Assembly (NCBI RefSeq): GCF_010093045.1
Contig: NZ_CP048115.1
Location: 1,798,001-1,862,000 of the forward strand
Length of the DNA stretch: 64,000 bases
Direction: 5' to 3'
Source: Mucilaginibacter sp. 14171R-50
Lineage (GTDB): Bacteria; Bacteroidota; Bacteroidia; Sphingobacteriales; Sphingobacteriaceae
Both the position numbers and the translations under genes were made by a program. Below, in pieces: positions 42,135 to 51,846 of the stretch. The notes under the pieces are model-generated. The model was not told the origin of the DNA and searched no databases. It saw nothing but the letters and a program-made list of their open reading frames with translations. The stretch's first letter is position 1. The number at the start of each line of letters is the position of its first letter.

Positions 42135-43946
42135 ATGCAAAAAATAAGAAATATTGCGATTATCGCACACGTTGACCACGGTAAAACCACATTGGTTGAT
42201 AAGATTTTACACAGTTGCGCCATCTTCCGTGAAGGACAGGAGACCGGTGAACTGATATTAGACAATAACGACCTGGAGCGCGAGCGTGGTATTACCATCG
42301 TATCAAAAAACGTTTCGGTAATGTATAAAGATGTTAAGATAAACATTATTGATACCCCTGGTCACGCCGACTTTGGCGGCGAGGTTGAACGTGTGTTAAA
42401 AATGGCCGACGGCGTTTTGCTGCTTTGCGATGCCTTTGAAGGCGCTATGCCCCAAACCCGTTTTGTAACCCAAAAAGCTTTGGCCCTGGGCTTAAAGCCA
42501 ATTGTGGTTGTGAACAAAGTAGATAAAGAGAACTGCCGCCCCGAAGAAGTTTACGAACAGATATTTGAACTGTTTTTTAACCTTGAGGCTACCGAAGAAC
42601 AACTGGATTTCCCGGTTATCTATGGTTCGTCTAAACAAGGTTGGATGAGCACCGACTACAAAACACCAACTGAAGATATTTTTCCGTTAATGGATGCCAT
42701 TTTGGCAAATATACCGCCGGCGCCTATCAACGAAGGTTCGCTGCAAATGCAGATCACGTCATTAGATTATTCATCTTTCGTTGGTCGTATCGCTATCGGT
42801 CGTGTGGCACGTGGTACCATTAAAGAAAATATGCCGGTATCATTGGTTAAGCGCGATGGCACCATTCAAAAATCGCGTATCAAGGAACTTTACACTTTTG
42901 AGGGATTAGGAAAGGTTAAAGCCGCATCGGTTAACGCCGGCGATATTTGCGCCGTTGTGGGTATCGAAGGTTTTGATATTGGCGATACTATTGCTGATTT
43001 TGAAAATCCGGAGCAACTTGAGGTAATCAAAATTGATGAGCCTACCATGAACATGCTCTTCACCATCAACACATCTCCGTTTTTTGGTAAAGAGGGCAAA
43101 TTTGTAACATCGCGCCACCTGCGCGACCGTTTGTATAAAGAGATGGAAAAAAACCTGGCGCTTAAAGTTGTTGAAACTGAATCGCCCGATTCATACCTGG
43201 TGTACGGCCGCGGTATCCTCCATTTATCAGTATTGATAGAAACCATGCGCCGTGAAGGTTACGAGTTACAAGTAGGCCAGCCGCAGGTTATTGTAAAGGA
43301 AATTGACGGTGTGAAATGCGAGCCGGTTGAAACCCTTATAGTAGATGTACCGGCAGATGTTGCAGGTAAAGTTATTGAATTGGTTACACAGCGCAAAGGC
43401 GACCTGTTGGTGATGGAGCCTAAAGGCGACTTACAACACCTTGAGTTTGATATACCTGCACGCGGTATTATCGGTTTGCGTAATAACGTGTTAACTGCCA
43501 CCGGTGGCGAGGCTATAATGGCGCACCGCTTTAAGGCTTACGAGCCATGGAAAGGCAATATCCCCGGACGTTTAAGCGGCGTTTTAGTATCTATGGATAC
43601 CGGCAAAACCACCGCTTTTGCCATTGATAAATTGCAAGATCGCGGCCGTTTCTTTATCGATCCGGGTGTGGATATTTACGAAGGCCAGATATTAGGCGAG
43701 CACATACGCGATAACGATTTGGTTATTAACCTTACCAAAGGCAAGCAGCTAACAAACATGCGTGCATCAGGTAGCGATACCAACGTACGTATAGCGCCTG
43801 CTATCAAGTTCTCATTAGAAGAATCAATGGAATATATACAAGCTGATGAATACATCGAGGTTACCCCGCAAAGTATCCGCATGCGTAAAATATTCCTGAA
43901 CGAGAACGAAAGAAGGATAAACGCCAAGAAGTTTCAGAGCCAGTAA
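42135..43946 (+). CDS. typA: Translational GTPase TypA/BipA
   Basis: A 603-residue ribosome-associated GTPase acting in 50S assembly and stress or cold adaptation. G1 AHVDHGKT (residues 11-18), switch [12 protein letters not shown]3 [17 protein letters not shown]4 [10 protein letters not shown]; domain II after residue 200, then EF-G-like domains III and V ([20 protein letters not shown]) and the BipA C-terminal domain ([33 protein letters not shown]). Monocistronic: a terminator lies upstream (gldJ) and downstream. Confidence 0.97.
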   Translation: MQKIRNIAIIAHVDHGKTTLVDKILHSCAIFREGQETGELILDNNDLERERGITIVSKNVSVMYKDVKINIIDTPGHADFGGEVERVLKMADGVLLLCDAFEGAMPQTRFVTQKALALGLKPIVVVNKVDKENCRPEEVYEQIFELFFNLEATEEQLDFPVIYGSSKQGWMSTDYKTPTEDIFPLMDAILANIPPAPINEGSLQMQITSLDYSSFVGRIAIGRVARGTIKENMPVSLVKRDGTIQKSRIKELYTFEGLGKVKAASVNAGDICAVVGIEGFDIGDTIADFENPEQLEVIKIDEPTMNMLFTINTSPFFGKEGKFVTSRHLRDRLYKEMEKNLALKVVETESPDSYLVYGRGILHLSVLIETMRREGYELQVGQPQVIVKEIDGVKCEPVETLIVDVPADVAGKVIELVTQRKGDLLVMEPKGDLQHLEFDIPARGIIGLRNNVLTATGGEAIMAHRFKAYEPWKGNIPGRLSGVLVSMDTGKTTAFAIDKLQDRGRFFIDPGVDIYEGQILGEHIRDNDLVINLTKGKQLTNMRASGSDTNVRIAPAIKFSLEESMEYIQADEYIEVTPQSIRMRKIFLNENERRINAKKFQSQ

Positions 43947-43987
43947 CTGAGTTAAAGGTAAGGCGCCTGACCGATCTTGAAGCTAAT

Positions 43988-44029
43988 AAAAAGCAAAGGG
44001 CTTTCCTAACGGAGAGCCCTTTGCTTTTT
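43988..44029 (+). terminator. Intrinsic terminator of typA
   Basis: A 15-bp stem, AAAAAGCAAAGGGCT with AGCCCTTTGCTTTTT, around a 12-base loop, followed by a T/A-rich run. Confidence 0.9.
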
Positions 44030-44030
44030 A

Positions 44031-44038
44031 TATATTTG
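44031..44038 (+). promoter_or_regulatory. Promoter -7 box (TATATTTG) of the glycan operon
   Basis: TAnnTTTG match ending 8 bases before the flippase ATG and abutting the typA terminator. Confidence 0.5.
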
Positions 44039-44046
44039 CGCTATAT

Positions 44047-45378
44047 ATGCGCATACCCAGCATCCCCGGATTTGACCAGCAGGCCTTTGAAAAGTATTTT
44101 AAAAATACCGGCTGGCTTTTAATAGCCCGGGTTGGCAGCATGATCGTTAAGTTTTTAATTAACAGTGTGCTGCTATCGCGATACCTTAGTACCGAACAGT
44201 TTGGTGTTTTAAATTACCCTATGGCCATTGTTACTTTTACCATGGCTATAGCTGCGCTTGGTTTGGATGGCTTTATCACCCGCGAGTTGCTTACGCATCC
44301 GGAAAGGAAGAACGCTTTGCTGGGCACGGCGTTTTGGCTCCGGCTTGCGGCAGGTATATTAACTTTACCTTTGGTTTACGGAGTTTATACACTGCTGTCG
44401 TTAGCCAAGCCGTTAGAAACTCCGTTTAGTTATGTTTTAATAGTGGCCTGTACATCAGTGGTGCAATCTGTAAACATTATCGACAGCTTTTTTCAGTCGA
44501 GGGTGCAGGGAAAAAGTATTATGCTGGTACAAGTATCGGGTAATATTGCATCGGCAGTTATCAAATTGCTGTTTATAGTATTGCAGCTGCCGCTTATATG
44601 GTTCGTTTATTCGTTAGTGCTCGATACGGCTTTATTGGCGGTGGGGTATATCATACTTTACAGACAGAATGGAGAACGCATAAGTAATTGGACTTATGAT
44701 AAGCGCATAACCGGCTATCTGCTCAGGCATTCGTGGCCGCTTGCGTTTTCGGCCATATTGGTAACCGTTTACATGAAGATAGACCAGGTTATGATACCTA
44801 TGTATGAAAATGCGAGCCAGCTTGGTATTTACAATACGGCAGCCAGCCTCAGCGAAAACTGGTATTTTATTCCTGTAGCTATAGTAACCTCAATATTTCC
44901 GGCCATTATGCATGCGCGTAAAACTGAAATAGAGCGATACTATAAACGATTGCAAAACCTGTACGATTTGATGGTGGTGTTAAGCCTGGGCATTGCCATT
45001 GTTATGAGTTTGGGCTCAAATTTAATTTATCATCTATTGTACAAGCCCGCATACTGGCCCGGAGCCCCTGTATTAGCCGTACATGTTTGGGCTGGTGTGT
45101 TCGTGTTTTTAGGCAGCGCCAGCGGCCAGTATCTGATAGCCGAAGGGTATTTTAAACTGTCGATGTTGCGTACCGGTGTTGGCGCTATAATAAATATTAT
45201 CCTTAATTTATTTTTCATTCCGCGTTATGGCATTATTGGCGCGGCTTATGCCACTCTAATAGCCTATGCGGCCGCAACGTTTTTTATATTGTTTATCCCC
45301 AAAACAAGAGGGCAGGGGGTTATGATGTTAAAATCGTTATTTTTGATTTCACTTTTTCAAAAGATTGTAAAACGTTGA
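44047..45378 (+). CDS. Polysaccharide flippase (Wzx/MATE-like)
   Basis: A 443-residue inner-membrane protein with about twelve to fourteen helices and no soluble domain. The N-terminus (NTGWLLIARVGSMIVKFLIN, STEQFGVLNYPMAIVTF) and the half-repeat near 230 (LRHSWPLAFSAILVTVYMKI with QVMIPMYENASQLGIYNTA) are typical of the polysaccharide-biosynthesis flippase family, which moves lipid-linked oligosaccharide to the periplasmic face. First gene of a four-gene unit with two methyltransferases and a glycosyltransferase. The stop overlaps the next start by four bases. Confidence 0.9.
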   Translation: MRIPSIPGFDQQAFEKYFKNTGWLLIARVGSMIVKFLINSVLLSRYLSTEQFGVLNYPMAIVTFTMAIAALGLDGFITRELLTHPERKNALLGTAFWLRLAAGILTLPLVYGVYTLLSLAKPLETPFSYVLIVACTSVVQSVNIIDSFFQSRVQGKSIMLVQVSGNIASAVIKLLFIVLQLPLIWFVYSLVLDTALLAVGYIILYRQNGERISNWTYDKRITGYLLRHSWPLAFSAILVTVYMKIDQVMIPMYENASQLGIYNTAASLSENWYFIPVAIVTSIFPAIMHARKTEIERYYKRLQNLYDLMVVLSLGIAIVMSLGSNLIYHLLYKPAYWPGAPVLAVHVWAGVFVFLGSASGQYLIAEGYFKLSMLRTGVGAIINIILNLFFIPRYGIIGAAYATLIAYAAATFFILFIPKTRGQGVMMLKSLFLISLFQKIVKR

Positions 45379-46028
45379 GTACATTTTCATCATTAATAAA
45401 AGTATTAACCCATCCGTCGCACCTGCGTGCGCTGTTGTCGTTTGATAAAAAAGGGTATCTGAATGATATTGGCTGGTTTAAAGCCTTTGATACCCGGTCG
45501 CCTGTTGATAATGATGGCAATCCAATTCCCTGGGTTACCTATTCTTTTATCGACTTTATAAAAACCAGGCTTAATAAAGATCACATGGTGTTTGAGTTTG
45601 GTTCGGGTAATTCAACATACTTTTACGCCAAATATGCTGGTTCGGTAGTGTCTGTTGAACATGATAAGGAGTGGTTTGACAAAATAGACCGATCTGGAAA
45701 TAAACCGGCTAATGCAGAACTCATATATAGCGAGCTGATAAAAGGGGGCGATTATTGCCGCATGCCTGTTAAGCTAAACAAAAAGTTTGATATTATTATT
45801 GTTGATGGCCGCGATAGGGTAAATTGCTGCAAGCAGGGCGTCGAGGCGTTATCGCCAAACGGCGTTATGGTATTGGACGATTCTGAACGCGACGTTTACC
45901 AGGAAGGTATAGACTTTTTGATAAGTAAAGGATTTAAGCACTTATTACTGAGTGGGATATCCCCGGGACTTTTTTACCGTAAGTCAACATCGGTTTTTTA
46001 TAAAGCTGATAATTGTTTGGATATATAA
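45375..46028 (+). CDS. Class I SAM-dependent methyltransferase-like protein
   Basis: A 217-residue protein whose central domain has the Rossmann motif I FEFGSGNSTYFYAKYAGSVV (near 73-92), motif II acidic end SVEHDKEWF and motif IV IIIVDGRDRV, so it should bind S-adenosylmethionine. The target is unknown, probably a sugar of the exported glycan. The start is TTG at 45375 inside the overlap TTGA with the flippase stop; no ATG lies before motif I, which supports a coupled TTG start. The N-terminal 60 residues (HPSHLRALLSFDKKGYLNDI) are not recognised. Confidence 0.78.
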   Translation: MSTFSSLIKVLTHPSHLRALLSFDKKGYLNDIGWFKAFDTRSPVDNDGNPIPWVTYSFIDFIKTRLNKDHMVFEFGSGNSTYFYAKYAGSVVSVEHDKEWFDKIDRSGNKPANAELIYSELIKGGDYCRMPVKLNKKFDIIIVDGRDRVNCCKQGVEALSPNGVMVLDDSERDVYQEGIDFLISKGFKHLLLSGISPGLFYRKSTSVFYKADNCLDI

Positions 46029-46034
46029 TGAACA

Positions 46035-46844
46035 ATGGAAAGCATCAGCCACAACCTGAAAAAGGCGTACAACGATCTGTACCAGGGCCATGACGAGGCG
46101 TGGCGTATGCTTGGTGCAAAGTATAAGGCACATCATATTATTACTGTATGCAAGGGCCAAACGTTTAATAAGATACTGGAAGTTGGCTCGGGCGATGGCA
46201 GTGTGTTAAAAAAATTATCGGAATATAATTTCGGGTCTGAATATTATGCGGTAGATGTCTCTGAAAGCGCGGTAGCATACACCCGCGCACGGAATATCAA
46301 AAACCTGGTATCGGTACAGGTTGTTGAAGGGTACCAGCTGCCCTTTGCAGATAATAGCTTTGATCTGGTTATTTTGTCACATGTATTGGAGCATGCAGAA
46401 CATGAGCGCCTCTTGCTGCGCGAGATCAAACGCTTAAGCAAGCATGTTGTGATAGAGGTTTCGGTTGATTATAAGACAAACGCCGATAAACGCATACAGC
46501 ATTTTTTGTCATATGGGCTTATCAATATTTATACACCAACAACTTTAAGATATCTATTACAGACCGAAGGCTATAAGATCAAAACAGATATGTATTCTAT
46601 CATTTGGCCCGAAGTTACGCGCTATAACACCTTTATCAATCAAAAGAAACCCGGAAAGTTTATCGACAGGTTTAAGATACTGGCAGCCTACGCCATAAAA
46701 AATACCATAGTTGAACTTAGCGATTCGTTCCGGGAGCGACTGGCCAATGCGTATACGGTGTTATGTACTACGGCCGGTAAGCAGCCCGGTATATTTAATC
46801 AAACAACAACAGGGTCTCAAAATTCATCAATACCTATTCATTAA
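46035..46844 (+). CDS. Class I SAM-dependent methyltransferase (Methyltransf_11 type)
   Basis: A 269-residue methyltransferase: motif I ILEVGSGDGSVLKKL (near 46-60), EYYAVDVSESAVAY, and NSFDLVILSHVLEHAEHE (the DLV...HVLEH motif of the Methyltransf_11/25 group). A C-terminal helical part (IDRFKILAAYAIKNTIVEL) follows. It probably methylates a sugar or lipid carrier of the glycan made by this operon. ATG at 46035, six bases after the previous stop. The last 20 residues (TTTGSQNSSIPIH) look disordered. Confidence 0.85.
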   Translation: MESISHNLKKAYNDLYQGHDEAWRMLGAKYKAHHIITVCKGQTFNKILEVGSGDGSVLKKLSEYNFGSEYYAVDVSESAVAYTRARNIKNLVSVQVVEGYQLPFADNSFDLVILSHVLEHAEHERLLLREIKRLSKHVVIEVSVDYKTNADKRIQHFLSYGLINIYTPTTLRYLLQTEGYKIKTDMYSIIWPEVTRYNTFINQKKPGKFIDRFKILAAYAIKNTIVELSDSFRERLANAYTVLCTTAGKQPGIFNQTTTGSQNSSIPIH

Positions 46845-47765
46845 TTGGAATCCATAGCACCTATAGCGCTTTTTGTATATAACAGGCCGTATCATACAGG
46901 TCAAACACTGAGTTATTTGCAAAAAAATTTATTGGCGGCCGAGTCGCCTTTGTATATATTTTCGGACGGGGCTAAAACCTTGGCTGATAAGGCCAGTGTA
47001 GAAGCCGTTAGGCGTGTAGCAGCGGGAGCATCGGGTTTTAAATCGGTTAAAGTTATTGAGCGTGATCAAAATATGGGGCTTGCCAATTCCATCATCAGCG
47101 GGGTTACACAATTGGTTAACCAATATGGCAGCGTAATTGTATTTGAAGATGATTTGATATCATCGCCCTATACACTGCAATATTTTAATGATGCGTTAAT
47201 ACGTTACGCTAACCAGGATCAGGTAATGCATATTGGAGCATATATGTTTCACCTGCAGGACAAATCGTTGCCCGAAAGCTTTTTTTTTAGAGCCGCTACC
47301 AGTTGGGGTTGGGCTACATGGGCGCGCGCCTGGAAAAACTTTGAGCCCGATATTGATACGCTGATGGCGCAGTTCGACGCAGAAAAAATACGCCGCTTCT
47401 CGATAGATGGCACCATGAACTTCTGGAAACAGATGCAGGAGTTTAAGGCCCGTAAAAACAATTCATGGGCAATACGATGGTATGCATCGGTGTTTTTAAA
47501 GAACGGGCTCACCTTAAACCCAAGCAAATCGCTTATACACAATATAGGGCATGACGGCACCGGCGTCCATTCTAATATCGAGCACATGTACAGTGTACAG
47601 GTGGCGCAGCAGCCCGTATGTTTTTACCCGGATAAAATAGAAGAAAACGTAAAGGCTTATCATGCTATTAAGCATTTTTTAAAAAACCGGAAAGGTGGCT
47701 TTTTGCAGCGGGGTATGCGTTTTGTCAAACAACTCCGGGCGAAATATATGCTAAGAAGGGTTTAA
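46845..47765 (+). CDS. Glycosyltransferase (GT-A fold, GNT-I-like)
   Basis: A 306-residue GT-A glycosyltransferase. The start PIALFVYNRPYHTGQTLSYL with nucleotide-binding strand, SPLYIFSDG, DQNMGLANSI and the DxD-type VFEDDL (near 104) match GNT-I/family-2-like enzymes; SWGWATWARAWKNFEPD is a conserved acceptor-site motif of this group. Start appears to be TTG immediately after the previous stop. It probably adds a sugar to a surface glycan exported by the flippase. The C-terminus is basic and amphipathic (RKGGFLQRGMRFVKQLRAKY), compatible with membrane attachment. A terminator lies 155 bases downstream. Confidence 0.85.
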   Translation: MESIAPIALFVYNRPYHTGQTLSYLQKNLLAAESPLYIFSDGAKTLADKASVEAVRRVAAGASGFKSVKVIERDQNMGLANSIISGVTQLVNQYGSVIVFEDDLISSPYTLQYFNDALIRYANQDQVMHIGAYMFHLQDKSLPESFFFRAATSWGWATWARAWKNFEPDIDTLMAQFDAEKIRRFSIDGTMNFWKQMQEFKARKNNSWAIRWYASVFLKNGLTLNPSKSLIHNIGHDGTGVHSNIEHMYSVQVAQQPVCFYPDKIEENVKAYHAIKHFLKNRKGGFLQRGMRFVKQLRAKYMLRRV

Positions 47766-47919
47766 CTTATCAACATATTTCCAAATAAAATGCAAGTTGT
47801 TGATAAAAAAAAGTTATTTAATATTGTCTACTAAGTATATAGATATTATATTTGGGTAATTATTATATATCCTACCCAACCAATTGTTCTTTATGATATA
47901 ATGAGGTCAGTAAAAACAC

Positions 47920-47950
47920 AAAAAGAGAAAACCAAAAATTTTCTCTTTTT
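47920..47950 (+). terminator. Terminator after the glycan operon
   Basis: Stem AAAAAGAGAAAA with TTTTCTCTTTTT, 7-base loop. Because it is A/T-rich it could work in either direction. Confidence 0.75.
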
Positions 47951-48003
47951 TGGTTTTAAAACATTGGTACACTCTGTGGTGTTATACCTAAAATAACTAA
48001 GCC

Positions 48004-48246
48004 ATGATAGAAGAGAAAGATACCAGCCCCGCTTATAAAGATGGTAAATACGAGTTTGAAATGCATTACTCTGGTCGCGAAGTACCATGCCGTGTTCAAA
48101 AGGAACAAAACAAGCTTGATGTATGTATAGATAAAAATATAGAGGCCGAACTCACCGTTCAGGATGACGGTTGCCTTGTGCAGACCGGCGGAACCGAACT
48201 TCCCGATTCGGCCGTTGATTATATCAAAAAACGCATATTTGGCTAA
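48004..48246 (+). CDS. Small soluble protein, unknown function
   Basis: An 80-residue, ATG-initiated protein with regular beta-like strands (KYEFEMHYSGREVPCRVQKE, LDVCIDKNIEAELTVQDDGC) and two Cys. It has the look of a conserved small Bacteroidota protein but I cannot name the family. It stands alone between two terminator hairpins, which supports it as a separate short transcript. Confidence 0.65.
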   Translation: MIEEKDTSPAYKDGKYEFEMHYSGREVPCRVQKEQNKLDVCIDKNIEAELTVQDDGCLVQTGGTELPDSAVDYIKKRIFG

Positions 48247-48264
48247 CGGCCTGTAACCATCATT

Positions 48265-48335
48265 AAAGGGTACCGGGTGTGGCGATAGATATCTGTTAAT
48301 ATTGCTATTGCCGCTAAACCCAGTACCCTTTTTTA
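48265..48335 (+). terminator. Long imperfect hairpin ending in a T-run
   Basis: Outer stem AAAGGGTACCGGGT with ACCCAGTACCCTTT and inner stem GGCGATAG with CTATTGCC around a 16-base apex, then TTTTTATT. It is a strong terminator for the 80-residue gene, and long enough to be a small structured RNA. Confidence 0.75.
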
Positions 48336-48353
48336 TTCCCGCCTTTAAATGTT

Positions 48354-49454
48354 ATGCCTGTGAACGTTACTTACCTTAATCAAACTCTCCGCATCCTTTT
48401 ATTATTTATTTTGGTGTTTGGCGCCCTGTATTTTGCATCGGCCGTTTTGATACCGCTTACCTTTGGGGCAGTATTATCCATGCTGCTTTTACCATTGTGC
48501 CACTGGCTGCAAGGTAAAGGAATGGGTAACGGTTTTGCATCTGTTTTAAGTGTATTAGCGCTGCTTGTAGTTATAGGGGGTATTATTACACTGTTGCAAT
48601 ACCAACTGAGCGATCTAACGGACGATCTTTCAAAGATCGAAGAACGGGTGGGAAGCCTTGTTGCGGGCGTTAAAGATTATGTAAATCAACATTTTGGCAT
48701 ATCGCACCGCGAACAGACAAAGATAATAAAGGAACAGCAAAGCGGCGGTATGGGTAAGGTTGCGGGTATGGTAACCACGCTTGCAGGCTCGTTGGTTGGG
48801 ATAATTATAGATGCCGTGCTGGTAGTGGTATATACCTTCCTGTTCATGTTCTATCGCGTTCATTTTAAAAAGTTTATACTGCGTTTGTTTAAGCCAGATA
48901 ACCGCAAAGACGCCGAAACTGTACTTACCAGCGCAGGTGTAGTTACCCAAAACTATTTAGGGGGCTTGGGCCTGATGATTGTAATGCTTTGGGTAATGTA
49001 TGGCATTGGGTTTACTATTGCCGGAGTTAACAACGCGCTGTTTTTTGCCGTATTGTGCGGCATACTCGAACTGGTGCCTTTTGCAGGTAATATTACCGGC
49101 ACATCCATTACCGTTTTAATGGCTTTGGCGCAAAGCGGCGATACCCGGGTTGTAGCAGGGGTATTGATAACCTATGGACTGGTACAATTTATACAAACTT
49201 ATGTGCTTGAACCCCTGGTTGTTGGCGACAGGCTTAACATCAATCCGCTGTTTACTATCCTCATAATAGTGGTGGGCGAAGCAGTGTGGGGTATTCCCGG
49301 CATGATACTGGCTGTGCCGCTGCTGGGGATATTTAAAATAGTTTGCGACCATTGCGAACCATTAAATGATTACGCCTTTTTAATTGCCCCGCCTAAAGAG
49401 AAAAAAGGAGAACAGGGTAATTTTATAACACGTTTATTCAAGCGCGCAAAGTAA
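48354..49454 (+). CDS. AI-2E family transporter (PerM-like permease)
   Basis: A 366-residue membrane protein with eight predicted helices and the family motifs near the C-terminus: VGDRLNINPLFTILIIVVGE followed by WGIPGMILAVPLLGIFKIV. A soluble loop of about 60 residues follows helix 3 (LTDDLSKIEERVGSLVAGVK). Members export autoinducer-2 or act as Na+/H+ antiporters or general permeases; the substrate here is not predictable, and no lsr or luxS gene is nearby. Stands alone on the plus strand. Confidence 0.9.
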   Translation: MPVNVTYLNQTLRILLLFILVFGALYFASAVLIPLTFGAVLSMLLLPLCHWLQGKGMGNGFASVLSVLALLVVIGGIITLLQYQLSDLTDDLSKIEERVGSLVAGVKDYVNQHFGISHREQTKIIKEQQSGGMGKVAGMVTTLAGSLVGIIIDAVLVVVYTFLFMFYRVHFKKFILRLFKPDNRKDAETVLTSAGVVTQNYLGGLGLMIVMLWVMYGIGFTIAGVNNALFFAVLCGILELVPFAGNITGTSITVLMALAQSGDTRVVAGVLITYGLVQFIQTYVLEPLVVGDRLNINPLFTILIIVVGEAVWGIPGMILAVPLLGIFKIVCDHCEPLNDYAFLIAPPKEKKGEQGNFITRLFKRAK

Positions 49455-49481
49455 CGATCTGACGTTCGGCGGGCGCGGTAT

Positions 49482-50429
49482 TTACTTTTTGGCGGCAGTA
49501 ATACCTTTTACATTTACCGATATGATGCTGGCATGCTTCATACCAAGTGTTTCGCCGGGGATGGTTGTTAAAAACAGTTTAAGATACGTGTTCATGATGG
49601 CGGTAGAAACTTTTATGAAGTTTGCCTCGGCTTTTTTATCGCCCAAAAAAACAACCAGCGGTTTACTGTAATGCCATACACCGGCCGAATCTACCACCGC
49701 CTCGAACGAATAGTCAAAATCCTGGTAAGCTTTGTTAATAACTATATTGTAAACCGGGTTCAAATAATCATCATCCGTACTGTATTTGTTATCTAAAAGA
49801 CTGGGTACTGCTTTATTCTTATCAACCGTAACATTGGGGTTTTTACTGATAAGCTGCACCGGTTGCGATGCGGCAAATGCTTTCTTAATGTCAGCGTTGG
49901 CCTTGTTTACCAAACTACGAATAAAAACGGTATCCTGTTTGCCGGGGCGCTGCAGTAACGCAACATCGGTGTGTAATTTGTTTTTTATAAAATCCTCGGA
50001 ATAAAGCTTCATCGTCACACGCGACTTATTAAGGTTCATCGAGTCGCCATCTGTTTCGAGCAGGGCAAACACAAGGCTATCCTTACTCATTGTTTTCATT
50101 TTTAAAAATGCGTGGGCAATATTAAAAACAGAGTCGGTACCCAAAGCCAGTGGAAAGTTGAAGAATTGTTTTTTTACCGGGCTATACAGGGCAGCAGAGT
50201 CTGCCGATACAAACTGAAGCCTCCAGTCGGGCACCAGGTGAAAGCCATACTCGTTAAACGATAGCCCATTATTTTGCTTGCGCGACACCTCTAAAAATGT
50301 AATACCTTCTACATCTTTAAAAGATATTTTAAATTTTTCTTTCTTTTTAGGGCCACAGCCGGTAAAAAAGATAAGTGATGATATTAAAATTAATGATGGT
50401 TTTATTGCTTTTTGATAGATGGCGGGCAT
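49482..50429 (-). CDS. Lipoprotein of unknown function
   Basis: A 315-residue lipoprotein: signal LILISSLIFFTGC with lipid Cys25, then a Lys-rich linker (GPKKKEKFK). The body is strand-rich, with ISFKDVEGITFLEV at the start and GMKHASIISVNVKGI at the end; I do not recognise a family. I chose the ATG at 50429, because the frame open to 50471 would put 14 extra residues before the signal. The gene lies 119 bases from the divergent 50571 gene and convergent to the AI-2E transporter. Confidence 0.7.
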   Translation of the reverse strand: MPAIYQKAIKPSLILISSLIFFTGCGPKKKEKFKISFKDVEGITFLEVSRKQNNGLSFNEYGFHLVPDWRLQFVSADSAALYSPVKKQFFNFPLALGTDSVFNIAHAFLKMKTMSKDSLVFALLETDGDSMNLNKSRVTMKLYSEDFIKNKLHTDVALLQRPGKQDTVFIRSLVNKANADIKKAFAASQPVQLISKNPNVTVDKNKAVPSLLDNKYSTDDDYLNPVYNIVINKAYQDFDYSFEAVVDSAGVWHYSKPLVVFLGDKKAEANFIKVSTAIMNTYLKLFLTTIPGETLGMKHASIISVNVKGITAAKK

Positions 50430-50570
50430 GATGCTAAAATATAAAAATTGTTTTAGTTGCAAGGAAAACACATCGTAACATTATCGGGTAATTTATAACC
50501 GATATTTGGCTTGGCATTATTGTTTGGCTTATTGTTTTTTGTTATCTTTAATATAACCAAGTGTTTGTAT

Positions 50571-51086
50571 ATGACAGCTTTATCACCAGCCCTTATCGTT
50601 AAAATTGTAATTGGGTTATTAATAACAACAGGAGGCGTGGCTTTAATATTTAAGTTTTTTAATAAACAAAAGCCCATAACCAAAATATCTTCAAACGATG
50701 TGCCCAAAGATATCGAGATCAGCATAGTTGATACCCTGAATACTTATGATGGCATGGCAACGCAGTTGCACCTTACTTACGTATTGTTAGGTTGTATAGC
50801 CATTATCTCATCGGTTTTTGTAACAACATTTATAGCCAGCGATACCGCAAAATATTCTTCCGAATATTTACCCTATGTTTCATTTGCCTCAACGGCGTCG
50901 TTAACATTAATAACCGCATTTAATTTAGGTGCAAAGGCTAATAATTGCCGTGCGGCATGGCGTTATCTTGATTACGCTTTCTCGCGATACAAGACCAAAG
51001 AAATTACTATTGCCGAACTGTTAAAAGCCAGATTTGAAGCGGAAACTATTATGGGCGGGGTAGATTTTCAGTACAACCCTAAATAA
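50571..51086 (+). CDS. Small membrane protein, possibly SLATT/DUF4231-like
   Basis: A 171-residue protein with three membrane segments (about 8-25, 72-92 and 100-118) and a C-terminal cytosolic helix. The stretch TAFNLGAKANNCRAAWRYLD plus YAFSRYKTKEI resembles the helix after the membrane pair in SLATT-type proteins, which are predicted pore-forming effectors of conflict systems. The resemblance is from memory. I chose the ATG at 50571; the frame is open from a TTG at 50511. Stands alone, facing recO. Confidence 0.65.
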   Translation: MTALSPALIVKIVIGLLITTGGVALIFKFFNKQKPITKISSNDVPKDIEISIVDTLNTYDGMATQLHLTYVLLGCIAIISSVFVTTFIASDTAKYSSEYLPYVSFASTASLTLITAFNLGAKANNCRAAWRYLDYAFSRYKTKEITIAELLKARFEAETIMGGVDFQYNPK

Positions 51087-51093
51087 GCAAGAT

Positions 51094-51819
51094 TTATCCC
51101 AAAACCTCTTCCAGTACCTCGTGCGACCGGATATTGCCAAAACCTTCGATATGCATAGCGTAATATTCCAGTAGTTTATTGATCAGGTAACGTCGCTCGT
51201 CGTTACTTAACTTAACTTCATCTGCATTGGCAAAGCTGCTTTGCAGCAAAACATAAAAATTTTTGGTATGCGGCGGCGACAGGTAGTTTAGGCTATCCGG
51301 CTTATAATTGCTAAAAACGCCGTCCCTCATATCAAAATAATTGGCCGTAGCCATATTGCCGCCGTGCGGGTAAAAGCCCAGGTACCGCGTTAGCTGAGTT
51401 AAAAATACCAAGTGAAAGTTTGCCAGTCCGCGTGTTTTATGGTCAAGCAGTTCGATGGCATTAAAGATAAAATCAAATATGTTTCCGTCGGGCGTTTGCT
51501 GCTTTACAGCTTTATACAATACCTCGTTCAGGAACATGGCAATACAGCTTTTAACCACATCGTATGGGATGGTATGAAGGGTAGGCGCGTTCTTTAATTC
51601 GGCTATACGCTGCACGTTGCCATTGCTTTTGTGATATACCACCATATCGACCAGGTGCAGCGGCTGAAGCATATTGCGGCCTATTTTGGCCTTTGGCTTT
51701 TTTGCCCCATTTATGATGTACGATTGCAGCCCGAATTTTTCGGTAAATATCTGTACCACAACACTACTCTCGCTGTAGTCGGTAGTTTTAAAAACAATGC
51801 CGCGGGTTTTATGCAGCAT
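51094..51819 (-). CDS. recO: DNA repair protein RecO
   Basis: A 241-residue recombination mediator of the RecFOR pathway that loads RecA onto SSB-coated single-stranded DNA. The N-terminal OB fold MLHKTRGIVFKTTDYSESSV is characteristic, then GAKKPKAKIG and a helical C-terminal domain with FLNEVLYKAV. The family Zn-binding Cys are not visible, as is common in Bacteroidota RecO. It is followed upstream by a small membrane protein gene with which it may be cotranscribed. Confidence 0.93.
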   Translation of the reverse strand: MLHKTRGIVFKTTDYSESSVVVQIFTEKFGLQSYIINGAKKPKAKIGRNMLQPLHLVDMVVYHKSNGNVQRIAELKNAPTLHTIPYDVVKSCIAMFLNEVLYKAVKQQTPDGNIFDFIFNAIELLDHKTRGLANFHLVFLTQLTRYLGFYPHGGNMATANYFDMRDGVFSNYKPDSLNYLSPPHTKNFYVLLQSSFANADEVKLSNDERRYLINKLLEYYAMHIEGFGNIRSHEVLEEVLG

Positions 51820-51846
51820 GGCAAAGCAATAATATTTTCATACCGG

